From Bremerella sp. JC817 (GTDB lineage Bacteria; Planctomycetota; Planctomycetia; Pirellulales; Pirellulaceae): DNA of 64,000 nt. Positions 51,488-60,409 of the stretch are shown in pieces (position 1 is the first letter of the stretch; every line of letters begins with the position of its first letter). The stretch lies in assembly GCF_040718835.1 (NCBI RefSeq), contig NZ_JBFEFG010000266.1, forward strand, positions 248,001 through 312,000, in the 5' to 3' direction. Position numbers and translations under genes: made by a program. The notes below the pieces were generated by a model. That model did not search any database and had not been told where the DNA came from. It saw nothing but the letters and a program-made list of their open reading frames with translations.

Positions 51488-53026
51488 ATGGCTTTGTACG
51501 AAGCGTCCGCCACCCAGTTGTTGTCTCAGCTCGAATCGGGCGAAGTTACCTCGGTTGAGGTCACCAAGGCCTGTTTGGAGCAAATTCGCAAGCACGACGG
51601 CGAGGTCGGTGCCTTCTTGAAGGTGATGGACGACAAGGCTTTGGCCAAGGCCGAAGAAGTCGACAAGAAGCGTAAGGCAGGCGAGTCGGTCGGTATGCTC
51701 GCTGGCGTGCCGGTCGCCGTCAAAGATCTCCTTTGCACCGAAAGGGAGGTGACGACCTGTGCTTCGAAGATGCTCGAAAACTTCGTGCCCCCTTACAGCA
51801 GCACCGTCGTCAAGAAGCTGGAGCAAGCCGATGCCGTCATCATCGGCAAGACCAACATGGACGAGTTCGCCATGGGTGGTTCGACCGAGAACTCGGCCCT
51901 TGGCAAGACACGCAATCCTTGGAATACCAGCCTCGTGCCAGGCGGTTCGTCAGGTGGTGCTGCCGCATGTCTGGCGGCACGCATGGTTCCACTTTCGATC
52001 GGTACCGACACCGGCGGTTCGATTCGCCAGCCAGCTTCGTTTTGTGGTGTTGTCGGTTTGAAGCCAACCTATGGACGCGTTAGCCGATTCGGCTTGATCG
52101 CCTTCGCCAGCAGCCTGGACCAGATCGGTCCGATGGCTCGCACCGCGGAAGACACCGCGTTGTTCCTGGAAGCGATGAGCGGTTACGACCCGAACGATTC
52201 GACGTCGGCCAATGTTCCTTGCCCGTTGTTCACCCAGACGGTCGACAAGCCGCTGGAAGGCCTGCGAATCGGTCTGGTGAAAGAACACTTCGGCGAGGGT
52301 CTCAACGGCGAAGTCGAAAAGGCAGTTCGCGAAGCGGTCGCCGTCTACGAATCGATGGGTGCGAAGGTCGTCGATATCTCGCTGCCACATAACAAGTACG
52401 GCATCGCGACCTATTACATCATCGCCCCGAGCGAAGCTTCGAGTAACCTCGCTCGCTTCGATAGTGCCCACTACGGACACCGCTGCGATGAAGCGACCAT
52501 GTTGGAAGAACTGAAGGCGGAAGAAGACGCCTTGCGAGCCGCCGGCAAAGAAGCGGAGTTGAAGAAGCTCGATACCCCGCTGATCCGTATGTATCGTAAG
52601 AGCCGCGCCGAAGGCTTCGGTCCTGAAGTGAAACGACGCATCATGCTCGGTACGTACACGCTGAGCGCCGGTTACTACGAAGCCTATTATCTGAAGGCCT
52701 TGAAGGTGCGTCGTTTGATCCGCGAAGACTACGACAAGGCTTTCAAGTCGGTCGACATCATCATGGGACCCACCGCGCCGAATCCCGCCTTCGCTGCTGG
52801 ATCGAAGACCAACGATCCGCTGGCGATGTACCTGGAAGACTTGTACACCGTGACCGCGAACCTGGCAGGCATTCCAGCCATCTCGGTTCCATGCGGAATG
52901 ACCAGTGACGGACTGCCAGTCGGCGTCCACATGCAGGCCCCAGCCTTGGAAGAAGATCGCCTGCTGCGTGCGGCGTACATGTTCCAGAAGGCAACCGACT
53001 GGCACTCCAAGTCGCCATCGATGTAG
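51488..53026 (+). CDS. gatA: Asp-tRNA(Asn)/Glu-tRNA(Gln) amidotransferase subunit A
   Basis: 512-residue amidase that frees ammonia from glutamine. Ser-cisSer-Lys triad: Lys in PVAVKDLLCTE, Ser in VPGGSSGGAAA, and nucleophile region GTDTGGSIRQPASFCG. C-terminal SVPCGMTSDGLPVGVHMQAP is typical GatA. ATG 51488. Works with GatB and GatC. Confidence 0.97.
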   Translation: MALYEASATQLLSQLESGEVTSVEVTKACLEQIRKHDGEVGAFLKVMDDKALAKAEEVDKKRKAGESVGMLAGVPVAVKDLLCTEREVTTCASKMLENFVPPYSSTVVKKLEQADAVIIGKTNMDEFAMGGSTENSALGKTRNPWNTSLVPGGSSGGAAACLAARMVPLSIGTDTGGSIRQPASFCGVVGLKPTYGRVSRFGLIAFASSLDQIGPMARTAEDTALFLEAMSGYDPNDSTSANVPCPLFTQTVDKPLEGLRIGLVKEHFGEGLNGEVEKAVREAVAVYESMGAKVVDISLPHNKYGIATYYIIAPSEASSNLARFDSAHYGHRCDEATMLEELKAEEDALRAAGKEAELKKLDTPLIRMYRKSRAEGFGPEVKRRIMLGTYTLSAGYYEAYYLKALKVRRLIREDYDKAFKSVDIIMGPTAPNPAFAAGSKTNDPLAMYLEDLYTVTANLAGIPAISVPCGMTSDGLPVGVHMQAPALEEDRLLRAAYMFQKATDWHSKSPSM

Positions 53027-53134
53027 AGTTCGACGCGATCAAGTTCCAACGACGCGAAAAAGTGGAAGAGCCCCGGAGGGGCGGACGAAGCTTGGCTCGG
53101 CAATCGAGCATCAGGTAGCAGATCAGGAAAAGTC

Positions 53135-54607
53135 ATGAGCGACCAATACGACATCATCATTGGGCTGGAAGTTCACGTGCAGTTGCAGACGAAGACCAAG
53201 CTCTTCTGTCGCTGCAGTACCACGTTTGGTGCTTCGCCAAATACGCAGACCTGTCCCGTCTGCTTGGGCATGCCAGGCTCGTTACCGGTGATGAATCGCG
53301 AAGCCTTTCAGTTGGCTTTGAAGACTGCCTGTGCACTGAACTTGAACGTGCCTCGCTTCACCAAGTGGGACCGCAAGAACTATTACTATCCCGACCTTCC
53401 CAAGGGTTACCAGATCAGCCAGTTCGATCTGCCGATGTCGGAAGATGGCTTCCTGCTGATCCGCGATCCGAAGGGGCAGTTCGAGCCGAAGAAGGTTGGC
53501 ATCATTCGTGCCCACCTCGAAGAAGATGCCGGCAAGTCGATGCACGACGAAGTCGCCGGTAAGGCGGACACGCGAATCGACTTGAATCGTACCGGTACAC
53601 CGCTGCTGGAAATCGTGAGCCAGCCTGACATGCGTTCGCCGCTGGAAGCGAAGGCTTACCTCAACGAGCTGAAGTTGATTTTGACTTACCTCGGGGTTTC
53701 CGACTGTAACATGCAGGAAGGTAGCCTGCGTGTCGACGCGAACGTGAACCTGCATATCAAGTCGGAAGAGCCGAAGAAGGTCGCCACGCCGATCGTTGAA
53801 ATCAAAAACATGAACAGCTTCCGCGCCGTCGAGCGGGCCATCGCCTACGAAGCGACGCGTCAGTACGACGAGTGGCAGGAAACCGGCAAGACGATCAAGG
53901 ATGCTCCGAAGACGACGCGTGGTTGGGACGATGCCGCCCAGATCACTCGTCCGCAGCGCGAGAAGGAAGAGTCGAGCGACTATCGCTACTTCCCAGATCC
54001 CGACCTCGCCCCAGTGACCACGACCGCAGAAGAAGTCGAAGCGATTCAGAACGCTTTGTGCGAACTGCCGATGGCAATTCGCGATCGCCTGCACGATGGC
54101 TACGGCATTCCAGAATACGACGCCGACGTGATCGTGAACCAAGGTCAGATCGCTGTCGACTACTACGAAGCACTCGCCCTCAAGACGGGCGACGCCAAGA
54201 TGTCGAGCAACTGGGTGCAGCAGGACGTGCTGCGTGTGTTGAAGGAACGCGACCTTGAGTTCGATCAGTTCCCGATCACTGCCGAGCGTTTGGCAACGCT
54301 GCTCAAGGCGATCATGAACAAAGAGATCGACACGACGCGTGCCAAGGATGTCTTCACCCAGATGCTGGAGAGCGACAAAGACGCCCCGACCATCATGGCT
54401 GAGATGGGTATCGAAAAGGTCGACGACTCGGCCATCGATGACCTGGCTCGCGAAGTCCTGGAAGCCAACCCTAAGGCGGTCGAAGATTTGAAGAACGGTA
54501 TCCAGAAGGCCGTGGGCGCATTGATCGGCCAGGCCAAGAAGAAGAACCCCAACATCGATCCCGGCACGTTCCGCGCGAAGTGCATCGAGTTGGTCAAAGA
54601 TATGTAA
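53135..54607 (+). CDS. gatB: Asp-tRNA(Asn)/Glu-tRNA(Gln) amidotransferase subunit B
   Basis: 490 residues. N-terminal GLEVHVQLQTKTKLFCRCST with CPVCLGMPGSLPVMN (zinc cysteines), DLPKGYQISQFDLP, and the kinase/transamidase core; C-terminal YqeY-like tail (LIGQAKKKNPNIDPGTFRAK) binds tRNA. GatB phosphorylates the acyl group and receives ammonia. A small GCCCC/GGGGC hairpin (53070-53082) lies in the 108-base gap after gatA. Confidence 0.97.
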   Translation: MSDQYDIIIGLEVHVQLQTKTKLFCRCSTTFGASPNTQTCPVCLGMPGSLPVMNREAFQLALKTACALNLNVPRFTKWDRKNYYYPDLPKGYQISQFDLPMSEDGFLLIRDPKGQFEPKKVGIIRAHLEEDAGKSMHDEVAGKADTRIDLNRTGTPLLEIVSQPDMRSPLEAKAYLNELKLILTYLGVSDCNMQEGSLRVDANVNLHIKSEEPKKVATPIVEIKNMNSFRAVERAIAYEATRQYDEWQETGKTIKDAPKTTRGWDDAAQITRPQREKEESSDYRYFPDPDLAPVTTTAEEVEAIQNALCELPMAIRDRLHDGYGIPEYDADVIVNQGQIAVDYYEALALKTGDAKMSSNWVQQDVLRVLKERDLEFDQFPITAERLATLLKAIMNKEIDTTRAKDVFTQMLESDKDAPTIMAEMGIEKVDDSAIDDLAREVLEANPKAVEDLKNGIQKAVGALIGQAKKKNPNIDPGTFRAKCIELVKDM

Positions 54608-54613
54608 TCCGGT

Positions 54614-54659
54614 ATCGCAGGTTCAAGACAATCTGATTGATAGGGTGTCTTGCTGCGAT
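54614..54659 (+). terminator. long hairpin just after gatB
   Basis: ATCGCAG (54614-54620), 3-base bulge, CAAGACA (54624-54630), 15-base loop, TGTCTTG (54646-54652), CTGCGAT (54653-54659). 14 paired bases starting 7 bases after the gatB stop. No T run, so it may be a 3-prime stability element as well as a terminator. Confidence 0.55.
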
Positions 54660-54921
54660 CGCGAAGGATAATCAAAGCCGCGTCGGATCTCTCGACCGAT
54701 GTGGCACGTCTGGCAAAGTGTCGCATTCATGCGAGCGGTACCTTCTTTTTCGCCAATCAGCAGTGCGATTCAAAACCGCTGGTGCTCTTCAGGCTATTCT
54801 CTGCAACGAAGATCGGCATTGTGGTCGATCATCGCTCGCGAAATACCATAAGGTATAATTCCCGAAAGGTGGCTTCCTCTGGCAAGGGCCACGGCTTCTA
54901 TCCCGCGGATGAGTCCACATC
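54660..54921 (+). promoter_or_regulatory. upstream region of SAM hydrolase gene
   Basis: No gene supported. A perfect -10-like TATAAT lies at 54854-54859, about 65 bases before the ATG, but no convincing -35 stands 17 bases upstream of it. Confidence 0.3.
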
Positions 54922-55731
54922 ATGTTTGCTCCTGGCGGAATCATTGCTCTGACGACCGATTTTCATGGCGACTCGTTCTATGTGGCCGAGATGAAAGTGG
55001 CGGCGCACATGGTGGCGCGCGAAGCCATGATTGTCGACGTGACGCATGCCGTGCCGCCTCAAGATGTGCGGCATGCCAGTTGGACGATGCTTCGCGCGAT
55101 TGAATCGTTTCCTGATGGAACGGTGCATGTCTGTGTCGTCGACCCAGGCGTCGGGACCGATCGCAAGATCGTGGCGGCCATCATCCATGGGCAAGTGATC
55201 ATCGGGCCGGACAATGGTTTATTCGATGTCGTCGCCTCGCGCTATCCGGTCAAAGCGGCTGTGTATTTGAATAACGAGGTCTACTTCGGACCGCGTCGTT
55301 CGAGCACGTTTCATGGTCGCGATATTATGGCCCCGGCCGCTGCGCACCTGGTGCGAGGAATTCCGCTCGAGAGTCTGGGCGAAGCATTGACCACGCCCTT
55401 GGTTTCGCCCGTGACCACGGCTAACATTCTGGCCAAACGCGATGGCCAGACGATCGATGGTCAGTTCGTCTACGCCGATTCGTTTGGCAACATGGTCACC
55501 AATATCTTCGCCGAAGATATTCCCGAAGAGTGGAATCTGCGAACGATCCGGATCGATGCACTGGGGCAAGAGCTGACCGGCGTGGTGTCGACTTACGGCG
55601 ATCGAGAGCCGGGCTCGCTGGTGGCCCTGTTTGGTTCGACGGGGCAATTAGAGCTGGCGATCGTTCAAGGGGATGCGGCCCATAAGTATGGGTTTGTGGC
55701 AGGAGGACCCGTTAAGATCACGCATGAATAG
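54922..55731 (+). CDS. SAM hydroxide adenosyltransferase (DUF62 family)
   Basis: Splits S-adenosylmethionine into adenosine and methionine with water; relative of fluorinase and chlorinase. N-terminal domain: IIALTTDFHGDSFYVAEMK, then HVCVVDPGVGTDRKIV, IGPDNGLFD and STFHGRDIMAPAAA, which contain the Asp-Arg-His residues of the hydrolase subclass (VDPGVG.DR and FHGRD). C-terminal beta barrel ends LFGSTGQLELAIVQGDAA. 269 residues, ATG 54922. The next gene resembles this C-terminal part alone. Confidence 0.9.
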   Translation: MFAPGGIIALTTDFHGDSFYVAEMKVAAHMVAREAMIVDVTHAVPPQDVRHASWTMLRAIESFPDGTVHVCVVDPGVGTDRKIVAAIIHGQVIIGPDNGLFDVVASRYPVKAAVYLNNEVYFGPRRSSTFHGRDIMAPAAAHLVRGIPLESLGEALTTPLVSPVTTANILAKRDGQTIDGQFVYADSFGNMVTNIFAEDIPEEWNLRTIRIDALGQELTGVVSTYGDREPGSLVALFGSTGQLELAIVQGDAAHKYGFVAGGPVKITHE

Positions 55732-55846
55732 CGGAGATTGGCAGGTTGTCCGCCATAAGCCGTGACAAGATGCTTGGCGAATTGAGTGAAGATAGCTAGA
55801 ATCGCTCGCAATATTCCTCTCTTCCCCACATCAGGAATTTGTAGTC

Positions 55847-56134
55847 GTGGCGAGTCGTATCTCCGGAAAAGTCGTCTCCATATCGGAGTCAGGCGACGCA
55901 ATTACCGATCTGACGCACGACCAGTTGGTGGACGTGCCCGGGGATGATCGCACTTCGATTGAATGCAGCGGCCACACGACGTTAGGTATCTATCCGGCCG
56001 ATCATGATCAGCCCGAGATGACTTACGTTGCGATCCTGGGCAACAGTGGTTGCTTGGAGCTTTCGTTGATTGGTGATAGTGCGGCGAAGTTTCTCGGCCT
56101 GAAAGTCAACGACAGCGTAACAATCAAGTGGTAA
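55847..56134 (+). CDS. stand-alone domain like the C-terminal half of SAM hydroxide adenosyltransferase
   Basis: 95 residues from GTG 55847. Its ending NSGCLELSLIGDSAAKFLGL aligns with STGQLELAIVQGDAAHKYGF of the preceding gene, and ISGKVVSISESGDAITDLTH aligns with IDGQFVYADSFGNMVTNIFA. So it corresponds to the C-terminal beta domain without the catalytic N-terminal half. It could be a regulatory or substrate-binding subunit. The stop overlaps the APC permease start by 7 bases, indicating an operon. Confidence 0.75.
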   Translation: MASRISGKVVSISESGDAITDLTHDQLVDVPGDDRTSIECSGHTTLGIYPADHDQPEMTYVAILGNSGCLELSLIGDSAAKFLGLKVNDSVTIKW

Positions 56135-57552
56135 ACGACGCGCCGCCTCCTCAGGAAGAGGACTCGACTTCGCATCCGGACCAACCTCGGAAGTTCGGTT
56201 TCTGGGCGGCCTATTTTCTCGTCGTGGCCAGCATGGTCGGTGCCGGGATCCTGACATCCTCCGGCTTCACCCTTCACGACACGGCCAATCCTGCCGGCTT
56301 GATGTTCATCTGGACGCTCGGCGGCATCCTCGCTCTGTGTGGCACTGTTACGATTGCCGAACTCGCCACAATGCTGCCTCGCGCTGGCAGCGACTATCTG
56401 TTCGTGCGAGAAGCGTTTGGACGCTCGGCCGGGATCGTTGTTGGCTGGGCGACATTTGTCCTCGGTTTCGCCGCGCCCACGGCGGTTGTCGGCAGACTCG
56501 CGGCGAACTATCTTTCGATCCCGCTGACCCAGGGAATCGACTTCGGTGGCTTCACTGAATACCTGGAACCAACCTTGGCGACGCTGTTTGTGGTCTTCTT
56601 GCTGATGGTTCATTGCCTGGGGCACCGCGAGAGCAGCGGCCTGCAGGTTGCCTCGACGCTGTTGAAGATCAGCTTTCTCGTTAGCTTGGTCATCATTGGC
56701 TGCACCTTCGGTAGTGGCGACTGGTCGCACTTCCAGGCCAGCCATCTGCCTGACTCCAGCGAGTTCTTCACGCTGGGAGTTGGATTGATTTACGTTAGCT
56801 ACGCCTACACCGGATGGAACGCCGCTGCCTACGTCGCCGGCGAAGTCCGCGATCCCGAGCGTCTGCTGCCGCGAAGTTTGATTGCTGGTTGTGCTTCAGT
56901 GATGCTGTTGTATCTGCTGGTGAATTTAACGTATGTCTTCGCGCTCGATCCTCACGAGATGACGCAGTTAAGTTATCCTGAAGTCACCCCGGTCGCTCAG
57001 CTTGCTGCTCAAAAGCTTTTTGGGACCCAGGTCGCCGATGCGGTTTCGATTTTGTTGGGGCTTGGCATGTTGGCTTCCGTGAGTGCTTACATGTTGTCGG
57101 GGCCACGGATCGCCTTCGCCATGGCGCATGACGGAGCCTTTCCGAAGTTCGCGGCGCTACTACATGCCCATCGCCAGACACCGGTCGCAGCGATCCTGGT
57201 GCAAGGGTTGACCGCGATCGTGATGATCTGGTCCGGCCCCTTTCTATCGATCTTGAATTACACCGCCATCGGACTGGCAGTAATCTCTGGCTTGGTCGTT
57301 TCGAGTGTCTTCGTCTTGCGAAGAAGGGCCGACTTGCCACATCCTTATCGAATGCCGCTTTATCCGCTGCCGCCAATCTTGTACCTGGTGATGGTCGCGT
57401 GGATTTTAGCCAGCGGCGTGATGCAAGACATCTCAGGGCTCCAGGCAGACGAGCCTCAGTTGCCGACGACGATGCTCAGCATCCTGACGATTTTGATGGG
57501 CTTGCCGGTGGCTTATTTCGTGGCACGAAGAAGTGCCCGGCCTGCGTCGTAA
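56128..57552 (+). CDS. APC-family amino acid permease
   Basis: 474 residues with about twelve transmembrane helices. The first helix has the substrate-binding VASMVGAGILTSSGF, matching the GxGI motif of APC transporters; SYAYTGWNAAAYVAGEVRDP is the conserved helix 6 region. GTG 56128 lies within the last codons of the stand-alone domain gene. Import or exchange of an amino acid, possibly methionine or a related compound given the SAM-cleaving neighbour, is inference. Confidence 0.88.
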   Translation: MVNDAPPPQEEDSTSHPDQPRKFGFWAAYFLVVASMVGAGILTSSGFTLHDTANPAGLMFIWTLGGILALCGTVTIAELATMLPRAGSDYLFVREAFGRSAGIVVGWATFVLGFAAPTAVVGRLAANYLSIPLTQGIDFGGFTEYLEPTLATLFVVFLLMVHCLGHRESSGLQVASTLLKISFLVSLVIIGCTFGSGDWSHFQASHLPDSSEFFTLGVGLIYVSYAYTGWNAAAYVAGEVRDPERLLPRSLIAGCASVMLLYLLVNLTYVFALDPHEMTQLSYPEVTPVAQLAAQKLFGTQVADAVSILLGLGMLASVSAYMLSGPRIAFAMAHDGAFPKFAALLHAHRQTPVAAILVQGLTAIVMIWSGPFLSILNYTAIGLAVISGLVVSSVFVLRRRADLPHPYRMPLYPLPPILYLVMVAWILASGVMQDISGLQADEPQLPTTMLSILTILMGLPVAYFVARRSARPAS

Positions 57553-57560
57553 CGAGATCG

Positions 57561-59501
57561 CTACGGATTGGCCCACGTCGGTTGAACGTGGAAGCGAATC
57601 AATTCGATCAACTTGGTGCGATCGATTGGCTTGGTCGAATAGTCGGTGCAGCCGGCTTCAATGCAGCGGTTCCGATCTTCCGCCATGGCATGGGCGGTCA
57701 GGGCGATGATCGGCACCTCGTATCCATCGGCACGCAGTTTCGAGGTGGCCGTGTAGCCATCCATGATCGGCATTTGCATATCCATCAGGATGATGTCGTA
57801 CGGATCTTCCGACTCGTGCACCTTCATGTAGCCTTGCTCGCCGTTCTCGGCCAGTTCGACCTGGGCACCTGCCTTTTTCAGCAGAAACGAAATCAAACGC
57901 TGGTTGTCGGGGCCGTCTTCGACCAGCAGGATTCGCAGACCTTCCAGAACATTTTTCGGAGTTGGTTCGGCCTTTGGCTTCGCGGCAGGGGCCTTCTCCA
58001 ACATTTCAGGTTGGTCGAACGTCGCGTCATGTAGTGGACCTGGATCGATCACCAGGCGAAACGTAGAGCCGCGCTGCGATGTGTCGACAATCGATAAGTC
58101 GCCGCCCAAGAGCTTGGCGAAGTGGCGACTGATGGTCAGTCCCAAACCGGTTCCACCGAAGCGGCGTGACATCGATCCGTCGGCCTGGGTGAATGGCTGG
58201 AACAAGCGATCGCGCATTTCGTCCGAGATGCCGATTCCCGTATCGCTGACATCGATCTGAATTTGCCGCCGGTCCCCCTTGCCGATCAACGAGACCTTCA
58301 AGTTGATTTCGCCTTCTTGCGTGAACTTGATCGAGTTGCTCAGCAGGTTCATGACAATCTGACGCAACCGGGTTGGGTCGGTCAGAATCATGTCGGGAAT
58401 GGCGGTTTCGTATTGGATGTTGATCGCCAGCTTCTTCTCTTCCGCTCGAACGAGCATCAGGTGCCGCAGATCGCATAGCAATCGATGCAGCGAACAAGGC
58501 AGGTTCTCAACCTGGAATTTACCGGCTTCAATCTTGGAAAGATCGAGCACGTCGTTGATCAGCGAGATCAGGTGCGAGCCGTTCCGACGAATCGTTTCGA
58601 TAGCGTCGATACGTTCCGGTGGCGCTTTCTTCATGTCCCCCGATTCCAGCAAGACATCGGCAAAACCCAGGATCGCCGTCAATGGCGTGCGGATTTCGTG
58701 GCTCATGTTCGCCAGGAACGCACTCTTGGCGCGGTTCGCCCCTTCGCTGGCTTCGATCGCTTTCTTCAGTTCGACGGTTTGCCGTTCCAGGCGTTCGTGC
58801 GATTCCTGCAGCACAAGCCGTTGGAGTTCGATTTCCCGGGTACGGTCGGTCACCTCGCGTTCGACTTCCGTCTGCATTCGCTCCATTTCAGCACGGCGGT
58901 TGGCGATGATCGTCATCTCGCGACAACTGATCCAGATCGAATAGAAGAGGAACACGTCCTCGAATGCGACCCAGCCAATATGTTCGATCGAGCGGCGCCA
59001 GCCAAACATCGAGATGCCATAGATCGATTCCGGCCAGAATACGCCACGCACCATGTGATCGGTCGCAATCACCAGCGTCGCGGCGGAAAGCACTTTCCAG
59101 TCACGGTAGAAGGCGAGAAACGCCAGCGAACCAAAGACGTGGAAGTGTGCTTCGATCCGTCCACCCATCAGGTGAATCAGCAGTGCCGAATATAAACCTT
59201 GGGCCACCGCGATCGTTAGTCGGGTGATGTTACGTCCGGGGAGGAAATACGCCAGGAAGATCGGGAGGCTGCTCAATAGCCCACCCAAGAACACAGCGGA
59301 CCACAGATGAGGATGAACAAAGAACGAACGACCGGCCCAAGAATAGGGTGAGATCCAAACCGCCAGCACGATCCCGGCTAGCCATTGAAACAGCATCAGC
59401 CAGGCAAACATGCGATCGGTTCGCCGATAAATCGCATCGCGGTGCTCTTCGAGCAGCTCGAGTGCGCGATCGTTGATCGGGCGATCTTCACTCAATGGCA
59501 C
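57561..59501 (-). CDS. hybrid sensor histidine kinase/response regulator
   Basis: Residues 1-200 hold about six transmembrane helices as an integral sensor (FHVFGSLAFLAFYRDWKVL, reminiscent of other MHYT-less membrane sensors). A coiled coil leads to HisKA with the phospho-His in FLANMSHEIRTPLTAI, HATPase_c (GTGLGLTISRHFAKLLGG), and a C-terminal receiver with phosphoacceptor in DIILMDMQMPIMDGYTA. 646 residues. GTG 59501 overlaps the upstream gene by 14 bases. No separate output regulator is adjacent, so an Hpt partner elsewhere is likely. Confidence 0.93.
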   Translation of the reverse strand: MPLSEDRPINDRALELLEEHRDAIYRRTDRMFAWLMLFQWLAGIVLAVWISPYSWAGRSFFVHPHLWSAVFLGGLLSSLPIFLAYFLPGRNITRLTIAVAQGLYSALLIHLMGGRIEAHFHVFGSLAFLAFYRDWKVLSAATLVIATDHMVRGVFWPESIYGISMFGWRRSIEHIGWVAFEDVFLFYSIWISCREMTIIANRRAEMERMQTEVEREVTDRTREIELQRLVLQESHERLERQTVELKKAIEASEGANRAKSAFLANMSHEIRTPLTAILGFADVLLESGDMKKAPPERIDAIETIRRNGSHLISLINDVLDLSKIEAGKFQVENLPCSLHRLLCDLRHLMLVRAEEKKLAINIQYETAIPDMILTDPTRLRQIVMNLLSNSIKFTQEGEINLKVSLIGKGDRRQIQIDVSDTGIGISDEMRDRLFQPFTQADGSMSRRFGGTGLGLTISRHFAKLLGGDLSIVDTSQRGSTFRLVIDPGPLHDATFDQPEMLEKAPAAKPKAEPTPKNVLEGLRILLVEDGPDNQRLISFLLKKAGAQVELAENGEQGYMKVHESEDPYDIILMDMQMPIMDGYTATSKLRADGYEVPIIALTAHAMAEDRNRCIEAGCTDYSTKPIDRTKLIELIRFHVQPTWANP

Positions 59502-60183
59502 GAGCAGGTTCCTTGGTTTCCATCCGCTTTGCTGTCAGGCCTTCAACAATCGGACATCCGTAGACATTCACCTTGTCGCACAACACCTGGTGTTGGTTCA
59601 CGTAGCCGATGACAGCTTGCCTGCCTGGGTTGTCTCCCTCGCAGCCTCGACCGGCCGTTATCCCGCCGCTGAAGATCCGATGACCATCCGGCGCAAACAG
59701 CATGACATGGCCAGAAGTCTCGGCCCCGAATTGCTTGGCCAAATTGCCTTTGGGATCAGCGAGGATATGTAGGTTCGGAATTTCGATTGCCTGGGCCATC
59801 ATTGAAGCGGTAGACCACTTAACATTATCAGGTTGATACAAAATCAGGTGGGTTAACACGTTGCTGCCACAGGCCGTTTGGATCCTGGCTAGTTCGCCCA
59901 ACGTGGCGGTCGAGCAAGGACATTGCGGGTGAATGAAGACCAGCAAGTTGGCCCGCGACGGATCTAACTCGATCAGACGATTCACTTGCCACACCGGATT
60001 AGAATCACTTCGTGTTCCCGGCGTGTTGTGATAAAAGAGCAGGGCAATAAACCCCACCGCGATGAAGCAACCCCATACAAGCACAATCAACGGAGTGATG
60101 AATTCATTCACTCCGCCGTAACCGAATTTCTTCGACACTTCCGTCGTTGGAGACGGACTGCCCGTGTGTCTGATTGCAAACAT
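59488..60183 (-). CDS. RedB-like membrane-anchored thioredoxin-fold protein
   Basis: 231 residues with one transmembrane helix near residue 30-50 (PLIVLVWGCFIAVGFIALLF) and a periplasmic thioredoxin-like domain: LLVFIHPQCPCSTATLGEL with a CxCS redox site, HILADPKGNLAKQFGAETSG and GHVMLFAPDGHRIFSGG. This resembles proteins named RedB in planctomycetes, a tentative match from memory. It is coupled by a 14-base overlap to the hybrid histidine kinase, hinting at redox sensing. Confidence 0.8.
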   Translation of the reverse strand: MFAIRHTGSPSPTTEVSKKFGYGGVNEFITPLIVLVWGCFIAVGFIALLFYHNTPGTRSDSNPVWQVNRLIELDPSRANLLVFIHPQCPCSTATLGELARIQTACGSNVLTHLILYQPDNVKWSTASMMAQAIEIPNLHILADPKGNLAKQFGAETSGHVMLFAPDGHRIFSGGITAGRGCEGDNPGRQAVIGYVNQHQVLCDKVNVYGCPIVEGLTAKRMETKEPARAIE

Positions 60184-60409
60184 CGACTTCTTTTTGCCCC
60201 TTCGGCGCGCGAATGGATCAAAATACGTTCTGAGTCAAAGCTTAGGTTAGCAGCAAGTGAGACGTAGCCCGCGTCTGGCGGGGTTACCCGTAACCATCTG
60301 AGCTTTGTAGCGATGTTGCCGATCATTCCGACTTTGTCGTAGACGGGGCCTGAAAACAGGGGCCCTCTGCGCGGGGGAAACTTCGTGTACGGAAGAACCA
60401 GTGCGCGAA
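60184..60409. other. intergenic region
   Basis: No gene supported. A small dyad GGTTAC/GTAACC (60282-60295) is visible. It contains the promoter of the RedB-kinase unit and the end of the amidotransferase gene, both on the minus strand. Confidence 0.35.

Noticed and set aside
54620..54640. tRNA-like GGTTCAAGAC near the gatB end
   Set aside because: No cloverleaf can be drawn; the bases are better explained by the long hairpin.
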